NCBI GenBank assembly: GCA_003131315.1
Contig: PKUV01000082.1
Span: forward strand, 16,619-80,618
Direction of reading: 5' to 3'
DNA from: Acidobacteriaceae bacterium
Lineage (GTDB): Bacteria > Acidobacteriota > Terriglobia > Terriglobales > Acidobacteriaceae
DNA length: 64,000 bases
Position 1 is the first letter of the stretch. The number at the start of each line of letters is the position of its first letter. Shown here piece by piece: positions 8,134-17,246 of the stretch. The position numbers were made by a program, and so were the translations under genes. The notes beneath the pieces were generated by a model that worked only from the letters and a program-made list of their open reading frames with translations, made no database searches and was not told where the DNA came from.

Positions 8134-10116
8134 TCAAGCGGTCGTCAATTGCTGTGCTCCAATCTGCCGCTGCGCGAACGAACGCGCACCACCATCGAGA
8201 AACAGTTGCATCCAGATCTCCAGCGTCAGCAATTGCCAGATCTGCATGGACCAGTCTTCCGCACCACGGCGGTGCTCGTCCACATAGCGGCGCACTACTT
8301 CTGGCCGAAACAGTCCACGCTTGCGGACCTGGCTCTCCGACAGCAGATCGTCCACCATGGGCCGCAAATCGTGCGCCAGCCAGTAGTCTACCGGCGCCGC
8401 GAAACCCGCTTTCGGCTGCCGCATGACCTCTTCTGGCAGCATACTACGCATGGCTTCCCGGAAAATGTGCTTCGTCACCGGACGCCATTTCCCTTTCAGC
8501 TTCCACTCTGGCCTGACGTTCCAGGCAACAAATTCGGCAAGCTGCCGGTCCAAGAACGGCACCCGCACCTCGACCGACGACGCCATGCTCATTTTGTCGT
8601 TGTAGGTCAGATTCAGCGTGGCCATGAAGATCTTGGTATCCAGATAGAGCATCTGGTTGAGAAAGTCCGCGTGCCGCACTTTGTCGAACGCCGCCAGATG
8701 CTGGCCGTCAGGATTTCCGTTCGCTGCCTGCGGCGATTTTGGAGCATATAAGTCGGTCTTCTGCTGCGCATCCAGATACGTGCAGTTTCTGATGAAAGCT
8801 TCCGCCGGGCTAAGCGCCGCGCTGCGCGCCATCTTCTTCGCCAGACGCACGGAGCCTTTCATGCGCGTTCCGCGCAGTGATGGCAATCCCAGCAGAACTC
8901 GCTCCGCGGCGGACCGAGCAAAGCCCGGGACGCGCTGATACTCTTCCGCCCACCCGTGAGCCACATGCTTGCGATATCCCGCGAAAATCTCATCGCCGCC
9001 CACTCCCGACAAGAGCACGGTCGCCTGCTTTCGCGCCTCGCGGCACACCAGATACGCCGTGATAATCGCCGGATCGGCCGTGGGCTCATCCATGTGCCAG
9101 GTCAAACTCGGCAGCAGACCGACCACGTCGGGCTCGACCACGATCTCATGATGCTCGCAGCCCAGCTTGCGCGCCAGGCGCTGCGGAACGCCGGGATCGT
9201 CAATCGTCGTCTCGCCCACGCGATATTTTTCTGGAAACGTGATCGTATAAGTCCGCACCGGCTGCTTTCGCGCCATGGCCGCCACGATGCTCGAAGAATC
9301 CAGCCCCGCACTCAGAAAGGCGCCGATCGGCACATCGCTCACCATCTGTCGCTCGACCGATGCGCAGAACCTCTCCCGGATCTCGTCCGCCAGATCCGCT
9401 TCCGTTCGTTCGAAGCGATGTTCCGCCGGAGGAAACGTTAAGTCCCAATACTGTTCGATCTTGAACTCGCCGCGCTGCCAGAGCGCATAGTGGCCCGCCG
9501 GAAGCTTGCGGATTCCCTCGAACATCGTCAGCGGATCGGGCACCCACAGGAACGTCAGGTATTTGTCGAGCGCCTCCAGGTTCATGCTCGCTTCAATTCC
9601 CGGCACTTCGAGCAGCGCCTTGATCTCGGAAGCAAAAGCAAGTTTTCCGCCGCGCTCGCAGTAATAGAGTGGCTTGATTCCGAAATGATCGCGAGCCAAA
9701 AACAACTTCGGCGAAGCGCCGCGCAAGTCGCAGATCGCGATGGCAAACATGCCGTTCAGGCGATTCAGGCAGTCGACGCCGTATTCTTCGTAGAGATGAA
9801 CCACGGCTTCTGTGTCGGTGTGCGAACGAAAACGATGCCCTTTGCCTTCGAGTTCGCGCCGCAAATCGGCGAAGTTGTAGATCTCGCCGTTGTAGGTGAT
9901 CCACACCGTCCCATCTTCGTTGCTCATGGGCATGTGGCCATCAGGCGAGAGATCGAGAATGGCAAGGCGGCGGCTTCCCAGTCCGATGTATCCTCCATCG
10001 GGGAAACGCCGCTCCCAGAGCCCGGAGTCGTCGGGACCGCGGTGCGTCTGCACGTTCGTCATCCGGGCGAGCGTCTCCCGGTCGCCGCAGTTCACGAGTC
10101 CGCTGATGCCGCACAT
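8134..10116 (-). CDS. asnB: Asparagine synthase-like glutamine amidotransferase (copy 1)
   Basis: 660 residues. Cys2 follows the initiator Met (MCGISGL), giving the Ntn-type glutaminase nucleophile, and the N-terminal half has the usual YNGEIYNF block. The synthetase half has the PP-loop at about residues 268-275. It reads LSAGLDSS, with Ala at the first of the two glycines of the usual LSGGLDSS. Enzymes of this family in O-antigen loci (for example WbpS in Pseudomonas aeruginosa) amidate uronic acids, and that role is more likely here than asparagine synthesis. It starts four bases after the GT2 gene stop, so the two are probably co-transcribed. Confidence 0.88.
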   Translation of the reverse strand: MCGISGLVNCGDRETLARMTNVQTHRGPDDSGLWERRFPDGGYIGLGSRRLAILDLSPDGHMPMSNEDGTVWITYNGEIYNFADLRRELEGKGHRFRSHTDTEAVVHLYEEYGVDCLNRLNGMFAIAICDLRGASPKLFLARDHFGIKPLYYCERGGKLAFASEIKALLEVPGIEASMNLEALDKYLTFLWVPDPLTMFEGIRKLPAGHYALWQRGEFKIEQYWDLTFPPAEHRFERTEADLADEIRERFCASVERQMVSDVPIGAFLSAGLDSSSIVAAMARKQPVRTYTITFPEKYRVGETTIDDPGVPQRLARKLGCEHHEIVVEPDVVGLLPSLTWHMDEPTADPAIITAYLVCREARKQATVLLSGVGGDEIFAGYRKHVAHGWAEEYQRVPGFARSAAERVLLGLPSLRGTRMKGSVRLAKKMARSAALSPAEAFIRNCTYLDAQQKTDLYAPKSPQAANGNPDGQHLAAFDKVRHADFLNQMLYLDTKIFMATLNLTYNDKMSMASSVEVRVPFLDRQLAEFVAWNVRPEWKLKGKWRPVTKHIFREAMRSMLPEEVMRQPKAGFAAPVDYWLAHDLRPMVDDLLSESQVRKRGLFRPEVVRRYVDEHRRGAEDWSMQIWQLLTLEIWMQLFLDGGARSFAQRQIGAQQLTTA

Positions 10117-10120
10117 GACC

Positions 10121-11029
10121 TCAGTTCCTCCCGACCCGCAGCTCGTAGATTTTGGCCTTGGAATGGAACATCTGCACTGCTTGAAAGGTGCAGTAGATCA
10201 GCCCCGGCACGCCATCGAGAAATCCCAGACGAAAGACATAACGATACAGGAAGAGCAGAACCGGAGAGCCCGGCAAGCGATAGAGATTTCGCTTGAGCCA
10301 TCTTCTGCGCTGCGCCTGAGTGCCGAATAAGTCGGCGCGCATTTCTTCAGGATCGACCTCCGGCTGCAGAAGCACGCGCGCTTCCCAGTTCGAATACTCA
10401 TTGTGCTTCAGGATGTAGCGCGACAAGGAATCGACATTGTGGTGGACCAGCGCATTGCGCAACTCTGCGGTGGGCCCATCCACCACCACGTGTTCGTGGA
10501 TCTCGATGTCGGCCATCGAGGCATCCTGATCCTTCAAGCGGCACTCAAAACGCCCTCGCCCTTTGCGGAACAGTGACAGCTTCCAGAAGCTCGCATCGCA
10601 ATGCCGCAAGATCCTCCCGAGAAAATACATCTGCAGGCGGATGGAATATCCGTTCACTCGAGGGTTCAGAAGGGCACGCCGAATTTCTTCAACCAGCTCC
10701 GGTGCCAGGACCTCATCCGCATCGAGCAGCAGAATCCAGTCGTACGCGAGCGGCAGAGTGTCCATGGCCCATTGGCGCTTCTTCGGCCAGCCCCCCGCAT
10801 AATGAAACTGGACCACCTTCGCACCATGCGACTGAGCAATGGCAACCGTGTCGTCCGTGCTCTCGGAATCGATGACATACACTTCACCGACGCCGGCGAG
10901 CGACTCCAGGCAGCGCGGCAGGTTGCGCGCCTCACTGCGAACCGGAACGATCACACTTACCGGGAGCACCTGCCGAGCGGCGCTTGAGTTCGACACCTCA
11001 GCCTCTGATTTTGCTTCGATCAAGTCCAT
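10121..11029 (-). CDS. Glycosyltransferase family 2 (WaaE/KdtX-like)
   Basis: 302 residues. The N-terminal GT-A domain has VSVIVPVRSEARNL, VIDSESTDDT and the metal-binding LLLDADEVL. A HEHVVVDG stretch followed by a hydrophobic C-terminus is shared with WaaE/KdtX-type LPS-core transferases. It presumably transfers a sugar at the cytoplasmic membrane face. It is sandwiched between two asparagine-synthase-like genes on the same strand, with a 151-base spacer upstream that contains short direct repeats. Donor and acceptor are unknown. Confidence 0.85.
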   Translation of the reverse strand: MDLIEAKSEAEVSNSSAARQVLPVSVIVPVRSEARNLPRCLESLAGVGEVYVIDSESTDDTVAIAQSHGAKVVQFHYAGGWPKKRQWAMDTLPLAYDWILLLDADEVLAPELVEEIRRALLNPRVNGYSIRLQMYFLGRILRHCDASFWKLSLFRKGRGRFECRLKDQDASMADIEIHEHVVVDGPTAELRNALVHHNVDSLSRYILKHNEYSNWEARVLLQPEVDPEEMRADLFGTQAQRRRWLKRNLYRLPGSPVLLFLYRYVFRLGFLDGVPGLIYCTFQAVQMFHSKAKIYELRVGRN

Positions 11030-11084
11030 TCCGTTGGCAGGTAGAAGGTTCCACTATGTTAGCTGAACTGAGGACATTCTTGAA

Positions 11085-11137
11085 CGCAAGATCGTCAACC
11101 CTGGATCGTTGACGCAAGATCGTTGGCGCAAGACCGT
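11085..11137. repeat. Short direct repeats in the spacer upstream of the GT2 gene
   Basis: The 11-mer CGCAAGATCGT occurs at 11085-11095 and 11113-11123, with a third copy carrying one change at 11127-11137. Nothing else is recognisable in the 151-base spacer between the two minus-strand genes. It could be a regulatory operator array or replication slippage. Confidence 0.6.
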
Positions 11138-11180
11138 TCCTGCCCGACTTCCGCCGCCAGACGGGCGTGGGCGATGGCCT

Positions 11181-13082
11181 TCACAGGTTCTGCTCGCACC
11201 AGCGGTTCAGTACGAAAAGTGACCACGGCCGCGACCAGGAAGTCTCCCCCGTAAGAAAGCGGTTCCACACTTCTCGCACAGCGCTGGCGCTGATAGAAAT
11301 CCGATCCCAACTACTCTTTAGCAACGCGTCTTCGACGACCGGTCTCATCTCACCCCGCAGCCATCGCTCAAAGGGCAGTGTGAATCCGCGCTTGGGACGA
11401 TTCACGACCTCCCTGGGCAACTCTACGCCAAGGCTCGCCAGCAGCAGGCTCTTCGGCAAGTCCCCTTGTAACTTCTTCTCTCCCGGAACACGGAAACAGG
11501 CTTCCACCAGCGCCCTATCGAGAAAGGGCACTCGCAACTCGAGGCCATGCGCCATGCTCATGAAATCGGAATCCCGGAGCAGTGTGTTGCGCATGTACCA
11601 ATGCGATTCCAGATAGGAAACGCGATTGACTGGATCAAGAGATTGGCTTTCCGTGATCGATTCTTGCAGCACTCGATCAAGGGATTGCTGCGAAGCTTGG
11701 TAATCCGTTGTTGAAAACAATGCCTCGCGCTCCGCCGCCCCAAATAACATGCGCGCCAGGAAGTACGGATGAACGATGGAATCATGTCCCGTGGCCAACT
11801 CGGCCAGCTTGCGGCTGCGATCGCCATTGCCTGCAAACAGCGCGATGGACGCGGAAAGTGGCCGTCGCGCCAGCCTCGGCAGTCGTCCAAATCGTTTAGA
11901 AAACGCTTCCATCCTCGGCACGCGGCGAAAATTCGAGTAGCCTGCGAACATCTCGTCGGCGCCCAAGCCAGTCAAGGCAACTTTCACTCCCGCCGCCCTC
12001 GTCTTGGCGGACACGAGATACGTATTGATGCCGTCAATGGTCGGCTGGTCCATCGCGCATAGAGCTTCGGGCAACACCGCCAGCGTGTCTTGCTGAGAAA
12101 CTGGAATCTCATGATGTTCGGTGCCGAAGCGACGGGCGATTTCCCGCGAGTACTGCCCTTCGTTGAACTCCTCTTCCTGGAATACCAGCGAGAAGGTATT
12201 CGCGCGCACACCATTGTGGCTGAGGACCGCGACCAGAGCGCTCGAATCGATTCCGCCCGAAAGAAACACTCCGACGGGTACGTCACTCACCAGGTGCGAC
12301 AACACCGCATCGCGCAAGATCGAGGGCAGTTGAGCCGCGGTCCCGATCCCATTCCCCGATCGTGTTTCCAACTCGGCCCGCGAAGAAGACTGCAACGGAT
12401 TCCAGTATTCGCGGCTGCTCACCGATCCGTTTTCTACGGTGAGCACATGTCCCGGCGGAACCGCCATCACTCCTTCCACGATCGTCCATGGCTCGTACAC
12501 GGAACCAAACGCCAGGTAGCTCAAAACCCCGGTAGGATCGGCCTTTCGCGGCACCAGTCCCGTCCGCAAAAGCGTTCGCACCTCCGAAGCAAAAATAAAA
12601 GCCTGGTCTGACTGGTGGTAGTAGAGCGGCTTGATTCCCATGGGATCGCGCGCCAACAGCAGCCGCTTTCGCGGCGCGTCCCAGAGGGCAAACGCGAACA
12701 TGCCGCCCAGCCGCGTCAGGCAAGACTCGCCCCACACGCGATAAGCGGCCATGATCACTTCCGTGTCGGAATGACTTTTGAATTCGACGCCGACGGCTTC
12801 GAGCTCCTTCCGCAGTTCGCGGAAGTTGTAAATCTCGCCGTTGAAGACGATCCAGTTGCCGGTGACCGGATCCTGCATGGGCTGATGCCCGAGGGGCGAA
12901 AGGTCGAGAATCGCCAATCGCCGGTGGCCCAAGCCGATCTCCAGCGACTCCGGTTGAGTTTCTTTTAACAGCACGGTACCGGAATCATCGGGCCCCCGGT
13001 GCGAGAGCGAACGCGTGGCTTGTTCCAGAACTGCAGGAGGGATCTGGGTTTTACGCGCCAGGATGCCAACGATGCCGCACAT
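11181..13082 (-). CDS. asnB: Asparagine synthase-like glutamine amidotransferase (copy 2)
   Basis: 633 residues with Cys2 (MCGIVGIL), an NGEIYNF glutaminase block, and a canonical PP-loop LSGGIDSS near residues 274-281 (unlike copy 1). The ADEMFAGY motif of the synthetase domain is also present. It is only distantly similar to copy 1, so the two are unlikely to be a recent tandem duplication and may amidate different substrates. Its context of glycosyltransferases and methyltransferases argues for sugar-acid amidation in the surface polysaccharide. Confidence 0.88.
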   Translation of the reverse strand: MCGIVGILARKTQIPPAVLEQATRSLSHRGPDDSGTVLLKETQPESLEIGLGHRRLAILDLSPLGHQPMQDPVTGNWIVFNGEIYNFRELRKELEAVGVEFKSHSDTEVIMAAYRVWGESCLTRLGGMFAFALWDAPRKRLLLARDPMGIKPLYYHQSDQAFIFASEVRTLLRTGLVPRKADPTGVLSYLAFGSVYEPWTIVEGVMAVPPGHVLTVENGSVSSREYWNPLQSSSRAELETRSGNGIGTAAQLPSILRDAVLSHLVSDVPVGVFLSGGIDSSALVAVLSHNGVRANTFSLVFQEEEFNEGQYSREIARRFGTEHHEIPVSQQDTLAVLPEALCAMDQPTIDGINTYLVSAKTRAAGVKVALTGLGADEMFAGYSNFRRVPRMEAFSKRFGRLPRLARRPLSASIALFAGNGDRSRKLAELATGHDSIVHPYFLARMLFGAAEREALFSTTDYQASQQSLDRVLQESITESQSLDPVNRVSYLESHWYMRNTLLRDSDFMSMAHGLELRVPFLDRALVEACFRVPGEKKLQGDLPKSLLLASLGVELPREVVNRPKRGFTLPFERWLRGEMRPVVEDALLKSSWDRISISASAVREVWNRFLTGETSWSRPWSLFVLNRWCEQNL

Positions 13083-13126
13083 CTGAAATGTTTGCTCGCT
13101 TCCTTGCTCACCGAAATGAAATGCGG

Positions 13127-13783
13127 CTACTTGAATGCCTCGACGTATAAGGAATGCGGTAAATCCATCGCGTCTCCCGGTTCATACGGAGGAACGCTGC
13201 CGGCATACAACCGGCTCTTTCCTTCCGCGGATTTCTCGACCTCCCGGAATCCCGCTTCGCGAAGCACCTCGCTGAGATAACTGAAATCGAACGCGGTCCG
13301 GTGTTGTCCATCGCAGAAAACGAAATTCGAAAACCTGCCGCCCAGCGAATCGAAGTGACGTGGAAAGGAATCGTCGAACGACTCGCTGCGCGCCTGAGTA
13401 TACGCTCGAATCGCGCTCTCCAGGCTCGGAACGATGAGCCGGATACCGTCGCCGTTCTTCAACACTCGCGCACATTCCCGAAGCAGACGCTTGAGCTCAT
13501 CCGGATAGAAGTGCTCGAACATGTGAGTGGAATAGATCGAGTCCACCGAATTCGGAGGAAACGGAAGTCCGTTTCTAACATCCAGCCAAACGTCAATCTT
13601 GTTCCAAGGATTGCCGTCAATATTCAGGAATCCGGGCAGGTATTTTGGACCACAACCAAGATGCAGATGACGGGCGCCGTTCCGAGGGCCCGGGCTCATC
13701 ACATACCGCCGCAGGAAATAATTCGGAACCGTGGCCTTGGCAATGCCCCAAAACACGATGTCTTTGTAGCGCTGGTGAAGCAA
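13127..13783 (-). CDS. SAM-dependent methyltransferase, class I
   Basis: About 218 residues. Motif I appears as LHLGCGPKYLPGFLNID, followed by IYSTHMFEHF and a LRECARVLKNGG-like stretch, typical of methyltransferase_11/DUF-type enzymes in polysaccharide loci. No ATG fits the start. I chose the TTG at 13783 because a GGAGG lies five bases upstream of it; a TTG at 13801 is the alternative. It would methylate a sugar or glycan end. The SAM methyltransferase upstream at 13948 is a separate family member. Confidence 0.72.
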   Translation of the reverse strand: MLHQRYKDIVFWGIAKATVPNYFLRRYVMSPGPRNGARHLHLGCGPKYLPGFLNIDGNPWNKIDVWLDVRNGLPFPPNSVDSIYSTHMFEHFYPDELKRLLRECARVLKNGDGIRLIVPSLESAIRAYTQARSESFDDSFPRHFDSLGGRFSNFVFCDGQHRTAFDFSYLSEVLREAGFREVEKSAEGKSRLYAGSVPPYEPGDAMDLPHSLYVEAFK

Positions 13784-13821
13784 CCCATCCTCCGGTAACA
13801 ACCGCGATTATGATGACCGCT

Positions 13822-13860
13822 ATTATATAGAGCAGCCTGTCGAGCCATCTTTTGAGATGG
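13822..13860 (-). promoter_or_regulatory. Possible internal promoter (-10 TATAAT) with small hairpin
   Basis: On the minus strand a perfect TATAAT (13822-13827) lies just upstream of the methyltransferase start. A 6-bp hairpin CCATCT/AGATGG (13845-13860) precedes it. The -35 region at 17 bases is poor. Because this is a 146-base gap in an otherwise tight gene run, an internal promoter is plausible. Confidence 0.3.
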
Positions 13861-13947
13861 GCTTGGTCGCGGAGGCGCCCACATGGTGGAGACTCGTCAG
13901 AGGCCAGGCCCGGAACTTCGGTCCAGCGTCCTCTCAAGGGATGGGAA

Positions 13948-14823
13948 TCAAGCGGGTCCACTCGCGCTTATGAAAATAAAGGCGCCACGTCTGGCCTGTG
14001 CCTTCCGTAAATAACTTTCCGGAACGATGGCCAGGGCCCAACGACGCAGCGGAGAGGGCAAAGGAATCGCATCTGATTCTTGGCCACAAACTTGCGATGA
14101 GACATCGTTGAAAAATGCTCGAAAGATGTCCTCGATCTGTTCACGAACATAAAAACGCGCGGAGAAACCGTCACACGATCGATACAATGTTTCCTCAAAA
14201 CTCTGCCGCACGAACCCGCCTTTTAGAATGTAGTCGCGAATGAAGCAAATACGAGCGGGCATGCCTTCCCGGTTATAAACCATGACACGACATTTACCGG
14301 TGCGGTTCAGCACACGTGCAATCTCCCGAACGATGCGAGCGGTCCGCGAGGAATGATGGATTACGCCCCATGACCAGACAAAATCAAAAACACCGGTTTC
14401 GAATGGAAGATTCTCCGCGTCACACTGCAACACCTGCGCTCGGAGACCCCTCAAAGCAATACGGCGGCTGGTGGCTTCAACCGCGGTTGAAGTGAGATCG
14501 ATTGCGGTCACTTCGGCTCCGGCGGCTGCCATGGTCTGCGTGTGCAGACCCATGCCACAACCGATCTCCAGTACTCGGGCCCCGCGCAATTCTGGAATAG
14601 GAATAATTCGATCAAACGGTTCTTTCAATGTAGCAAAAAGCCGGCTTCCATATAGGAATTCAGCATCGATCGCCTCGTACCACCCCTGAGAGAACCGGGG
14701 AAGCTCAATCTTTCCAGCCCAGTCGTAGGCCATCGGATTCCGCGTCCACCACGCCGAATTGCCGCGCTGAACTTCAACCGAGGAGAGCTCTTCCGAGCGC
14801 TTGTAACTCTTATCGATGGCCAT
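13948..14823 (-). CDS. SAM-dependent methyltransferase, class I
   Basis: 291 residues. Motif I is VLEIGCGMGLHTQTMAAAGA, followed by an acidic beta-2 end (VTAIDLT) and FDFVWSWGVIHH, the usual UbiE/COQ5-like layout. The N-terminus (MAIDKSYKRSEEL) and the NPMAYDW block are common to small methyltransferases encoded with glycosyltransferases. A soluble cytoplasmic enzyme, it is likely to act on a sugar, possibly as a chain terminator. It follows a GT4 gene by about 65 bases on the same strand. Confidence 0.8.
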   Translation of the reverse strand: MAIDKSYKRSEELSSVEVQRGNSAWWTRNPMAYDWAGKIELPRFSQGWYEAIDAEFLYGSRLFATLKEPFDRIIPIPELRGARVLEIGCGMGLHTQTMAAAGAEVTAIDLTSTAVEATSRRIALRGLRAQVLQCDAENLPFETGVFDFVWSWGVIHHSSRTARIVREIARVLNRTGKCRVMVYNREGMPARICFIRDYILKGGFVRQSFEETLYRSCDGFSARFYVREQIEDIFRAFFNDVSSQVCGQESDAIPLPSPLRRWALAIVPESYLRKAQARRGAFIFISASGPA

Positions 14824-14889
14824 GTACCGGCACCCCTATCAAGCTCTATGTGCTACCCGGCCCACCTCATCATACGACGCTGGATTGCT

Positions 14890-16065
14890 TCATGCGATCG
14901 CTTGGCGGTAGATATTTGCCAGGCGCTGCGCCTGATCCGACAGGGTCAATCCGTTCAGGACCGTTTCGCGCGCGGCCCTCCCCATGCGAGAGGAAACATC
15001 GGCGGACTGGAGCAACGTGGAGAGCCCCTGAACCAATTCGTCGAGGCCATCGACTGGGATGAGCCAGCCGTTTCTTCCGTGTTCAATAATCTCTTCAATC
15101 CCTTGTCCGCGACAAGCGATTACCGGTTTCCCGCAAGCCATTGCCTCCAGGTACACACATCCAAGTCCTTCGTTGCGGCTCGGAAGCACAAATACGGAAC
15201 AGGCTCGCATGGCATCGGCCACTGCGGCTCGGCTCTGACGCCCCAGAAACCGAACTCGCTGACCGAGTCCCAGTTCGCTCGCCAAGGCTTCCAATCGGGC
15301 ACGATCGCGACCTTCCCCGATAATCTGGCATCGGAGGTGCGGAAAGAGAGTTCCCAAACGGACGATCGCCCTCAAAACGAGTTCCTGGCCTTTGCTGGCG
15401 ATCAGGTTGCCGACGATAAGGATTTCTTTTTCGGGAGGGACAACCGCCACCGGTCCCGGCGAAAACAGTTCGGCATCGGTCCCGTTGTAAACCACAGCGC
15501 TGCGGACACCGCCCCCCATTCCGTCATGCATGATTTGCTGCACCTTCTCGCTGATACAGATGACGATCCGGGCGGCCTGATAAACGGCGATGGATTCCTG
15601 CCGCCTCCACTTCGCGGGAGTTCCACCGTGGAAGCAAGTGTTGAAAACGTCCAACCCGTGCGCGGTGACTACGAACGGAATTCCCAAGTGTCGCGAAAGC
15701 AAAGCAGAGGCATGACCACAGGGCAGCGCTCCATGTCCATGGATAACATCGACCGGCTTCACGCCGTGCAGTTTCCGTACCCGTCCCCGCAGACGGGCGT
15801 AGAGCAGCTTCCCCGCGCTTGAGAGCCCGAGATTTCCCGGAACTTGCGGATATCGCACCCACTCTGCCGCCGCCGATGAACTCGGTTGTTTTCGAGGATA
15901 GTAAATCGGGGATACTGCAATCACGCTGGAATCGACACCGAACTGCTCAAGCTGCTCGATCGGTTCCGCGATGAAGCAACCGCTCACCTCATTTCGATCC
16001 GACGGAAAAAATGGGGTGAGTGTCAGAACGTGCAGCGTTGAACCCACCTCCGCGGCTCGGGCCAT
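14890..16065 (-). CDS. Glycosyltransferase family 4
   Basis: 391 residues. The donor-binding half contains ILIVGNLIASKGQELVL, RCQIIGEG and FVLPSRNEGLGCVYLEAMACG, the canonical GT4 E-x7-E region. I set the start at ATG 16065, whose A is shared with the TGA of the upstream GT4 gene (TGATG overlap), rather than at an in-frame start at 16137 that would overlap that gene by 70 bases. The N-terminus then reads MARAAEVGSTLHVLTLTPFF. It probably works sequentially with the neighbouring GT4 enzymes. Confidence 0.87.
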   Translation of the reverse strand: MARAAEVGSTLHVLTLTPFFPSDRNEVSGCFIAEPIEQLEQFGVDSSVIAVSPIYYPRKQPSSSAAAEWVRYPQVPGNLGLSSAGKLLYARLRGRVRKLHGVKPVDVIHGHGALPCGHASALLSRHLGIPFVVTAHGLDVFNTCFHGGTPAKWRRQESIAVYQAARIVICISEKVQQIMHDGMGGGVRSAVVYNGTDAELFSPGPVAVVPPEKEILIVGNLIASKGQELVLRAIVRLGTLFPHLRCQIIGEGRDRARLEALASELGLGQRVRFLGRQSRAAVADAMRACSVFVLPSRNEGLGCVYLEAMACGKPVIACRGQGIEEIIEHGRNGWLIPVDGLDELVQGLSTLLQSADVSSRMGRAARETVLNGLTLSDQAQRLANIYRQAIA

Positions 16066-17246
16066 CAGTTTCGCCCACTTTCCGGCCGCACCAATTCTTC
16101 GGCGAGAACGATCAGGCGTTCCACATGCTCGCTCCAACTGAAGTCGCGCGCCCGCCGCACGCCATTGTGCGAGAGCCTTTCCGCTAACTCCGGCAATTCC
16201 TGAACCTGCAGTACCCGTTCCGCCAGCGCATCGGGCGAGAAACGAGGGAAATAAATTCCCGCATCTCCGCAGATTTCACGATGCACAGCCAAATCCGAGG
16301 CCACCACGGGCAATCCACTCGACATCGACTCGATCAGCGGATGAGCAAAGGATTCGGCATAAGCCGGGGTTACATAGATGTGGCAGGCATGATAGAGGTG
16401 ATGAAGTGACCGATAGGGAATGGTTCCAAGCTCCACGATATCCCCGCTTTCCTGAAGATCGTGGGCGAGCGATGCCGCAGACTCGGCGCGATATGTCCCC
16501 GGATTCTCGCTGGAATTCAGGCGGCAGGTGAGAAACAGTTTCACCTTCTTTCCCTTGAGACGACTGCTCAAGATGGGCATTGCCCGGAATAATGTCTCGA
16601 AATTCCGGTAGTAATTGTAGTGGCTCACAAAAAGCAGACGGAGAGCGTCTTTTCCTTGCTCAAGCTGGGCTTTCGCCGCCGATGGCAAGGGCGCTGCATC
16701 GCTGGTAAATGCATCCTGATCAAATCCATGGTGCACCGCAAGCACCTTCTTGCCACTCCACTGGCTGAGTTCCTGGGCAAACGCTTCACTGGGAGCAACG
16801 GTGATGTCGGCGCAGCTTATGGATCGCCGCGCCAACCAGCCCTTGACTAAAGTGTCCGTCCATATCGCGTAGTCTCCGCGAGCACGAACGTCGCGGAGGA
16901 AATCGCCGGAAGTGTAAAGCGAGTTACGAGACAGGAGTATCTGGGGGACAGGAGAGTTCCAAAGCGCAAAGTTGCCCGCGGAAATCAAGACCTGTGCTCC
17001 GCTTCGCCGGATCAGTTTCGGCAGCACCGTTTGCTCATGAACGAACCGCCGGAACGCCCCGAAGGTTTCCGAGTTTTCCTCGAAGGAAATATCGGGCAAT
17101 TCCCCAAATTCCCGGCGCATTGCCGAATTCAACAGTACCGTGGTTTGCGCATCGGCTCTCCGCGCGAGATGGGGAATCACATTGCGCAGATAAGTAAGGC
17201 CACCGCCGGCACTCGCGGCAAGACCGTTGATAAACAATCTGATCAT
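16065..17246 (-). CDS. Glycosyltransferase family 4
   Basis: 393 residues. The N-terminus is MIRLFINGLAASAGGGLTYL, the glycine-rich opening of GT4 enzymes. C-terminal blocks include LLFVSHYNYYRNFETLF and YVTPAYAESFAHPLIESM, with a conserved Glu in the donor site. The start overlaps the O-antigen ligase-like stop by 4 bases (ATGA) and the stop overlaps the next GT4 start, so three genes are translationally coupled. Confidence 0.87.
   Translation of the reverse strand: MIRLFINGLAASAGGGLTYLRNVIPHLARRADAQTTVLLNSAMRREFGELPDISFEENSETFGAFRRFVHEQTVLPKLIRRSGAQVLISAGNFALWNSPVPQILLSRNSLYTSGDFLRDVRARGDYAIWTDTLVKGWLARRSISCADITVAPSEAFAQELSQWSGKKVLAVHHGFDQDAFTSDAAPLPSAAKAQLEQGKDALRLLFVSHYNYYRNFETLFRAMPILSSRLKGKKVKLFLTCRLNSSENPGTYRAESAASLAHDLQESGDIVELGTIPYRSLHHLYHACHIYVTPAYAESFAHPLIESMSSGLPVVASDLAVHREICGDAGIYFPRFSPDALAERVLQVQELPELAERLSHNGVRRARDFSWSEHVERLIVLAEELVRPESGRN

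Noticed and set aside
11095..11310. 71-codon minus-strand frame upstream of the second asparagine synthase-like gene's end
   Set aside because: It overlaps the end of a real gene and covers the direct repeats; no evidence of translation.
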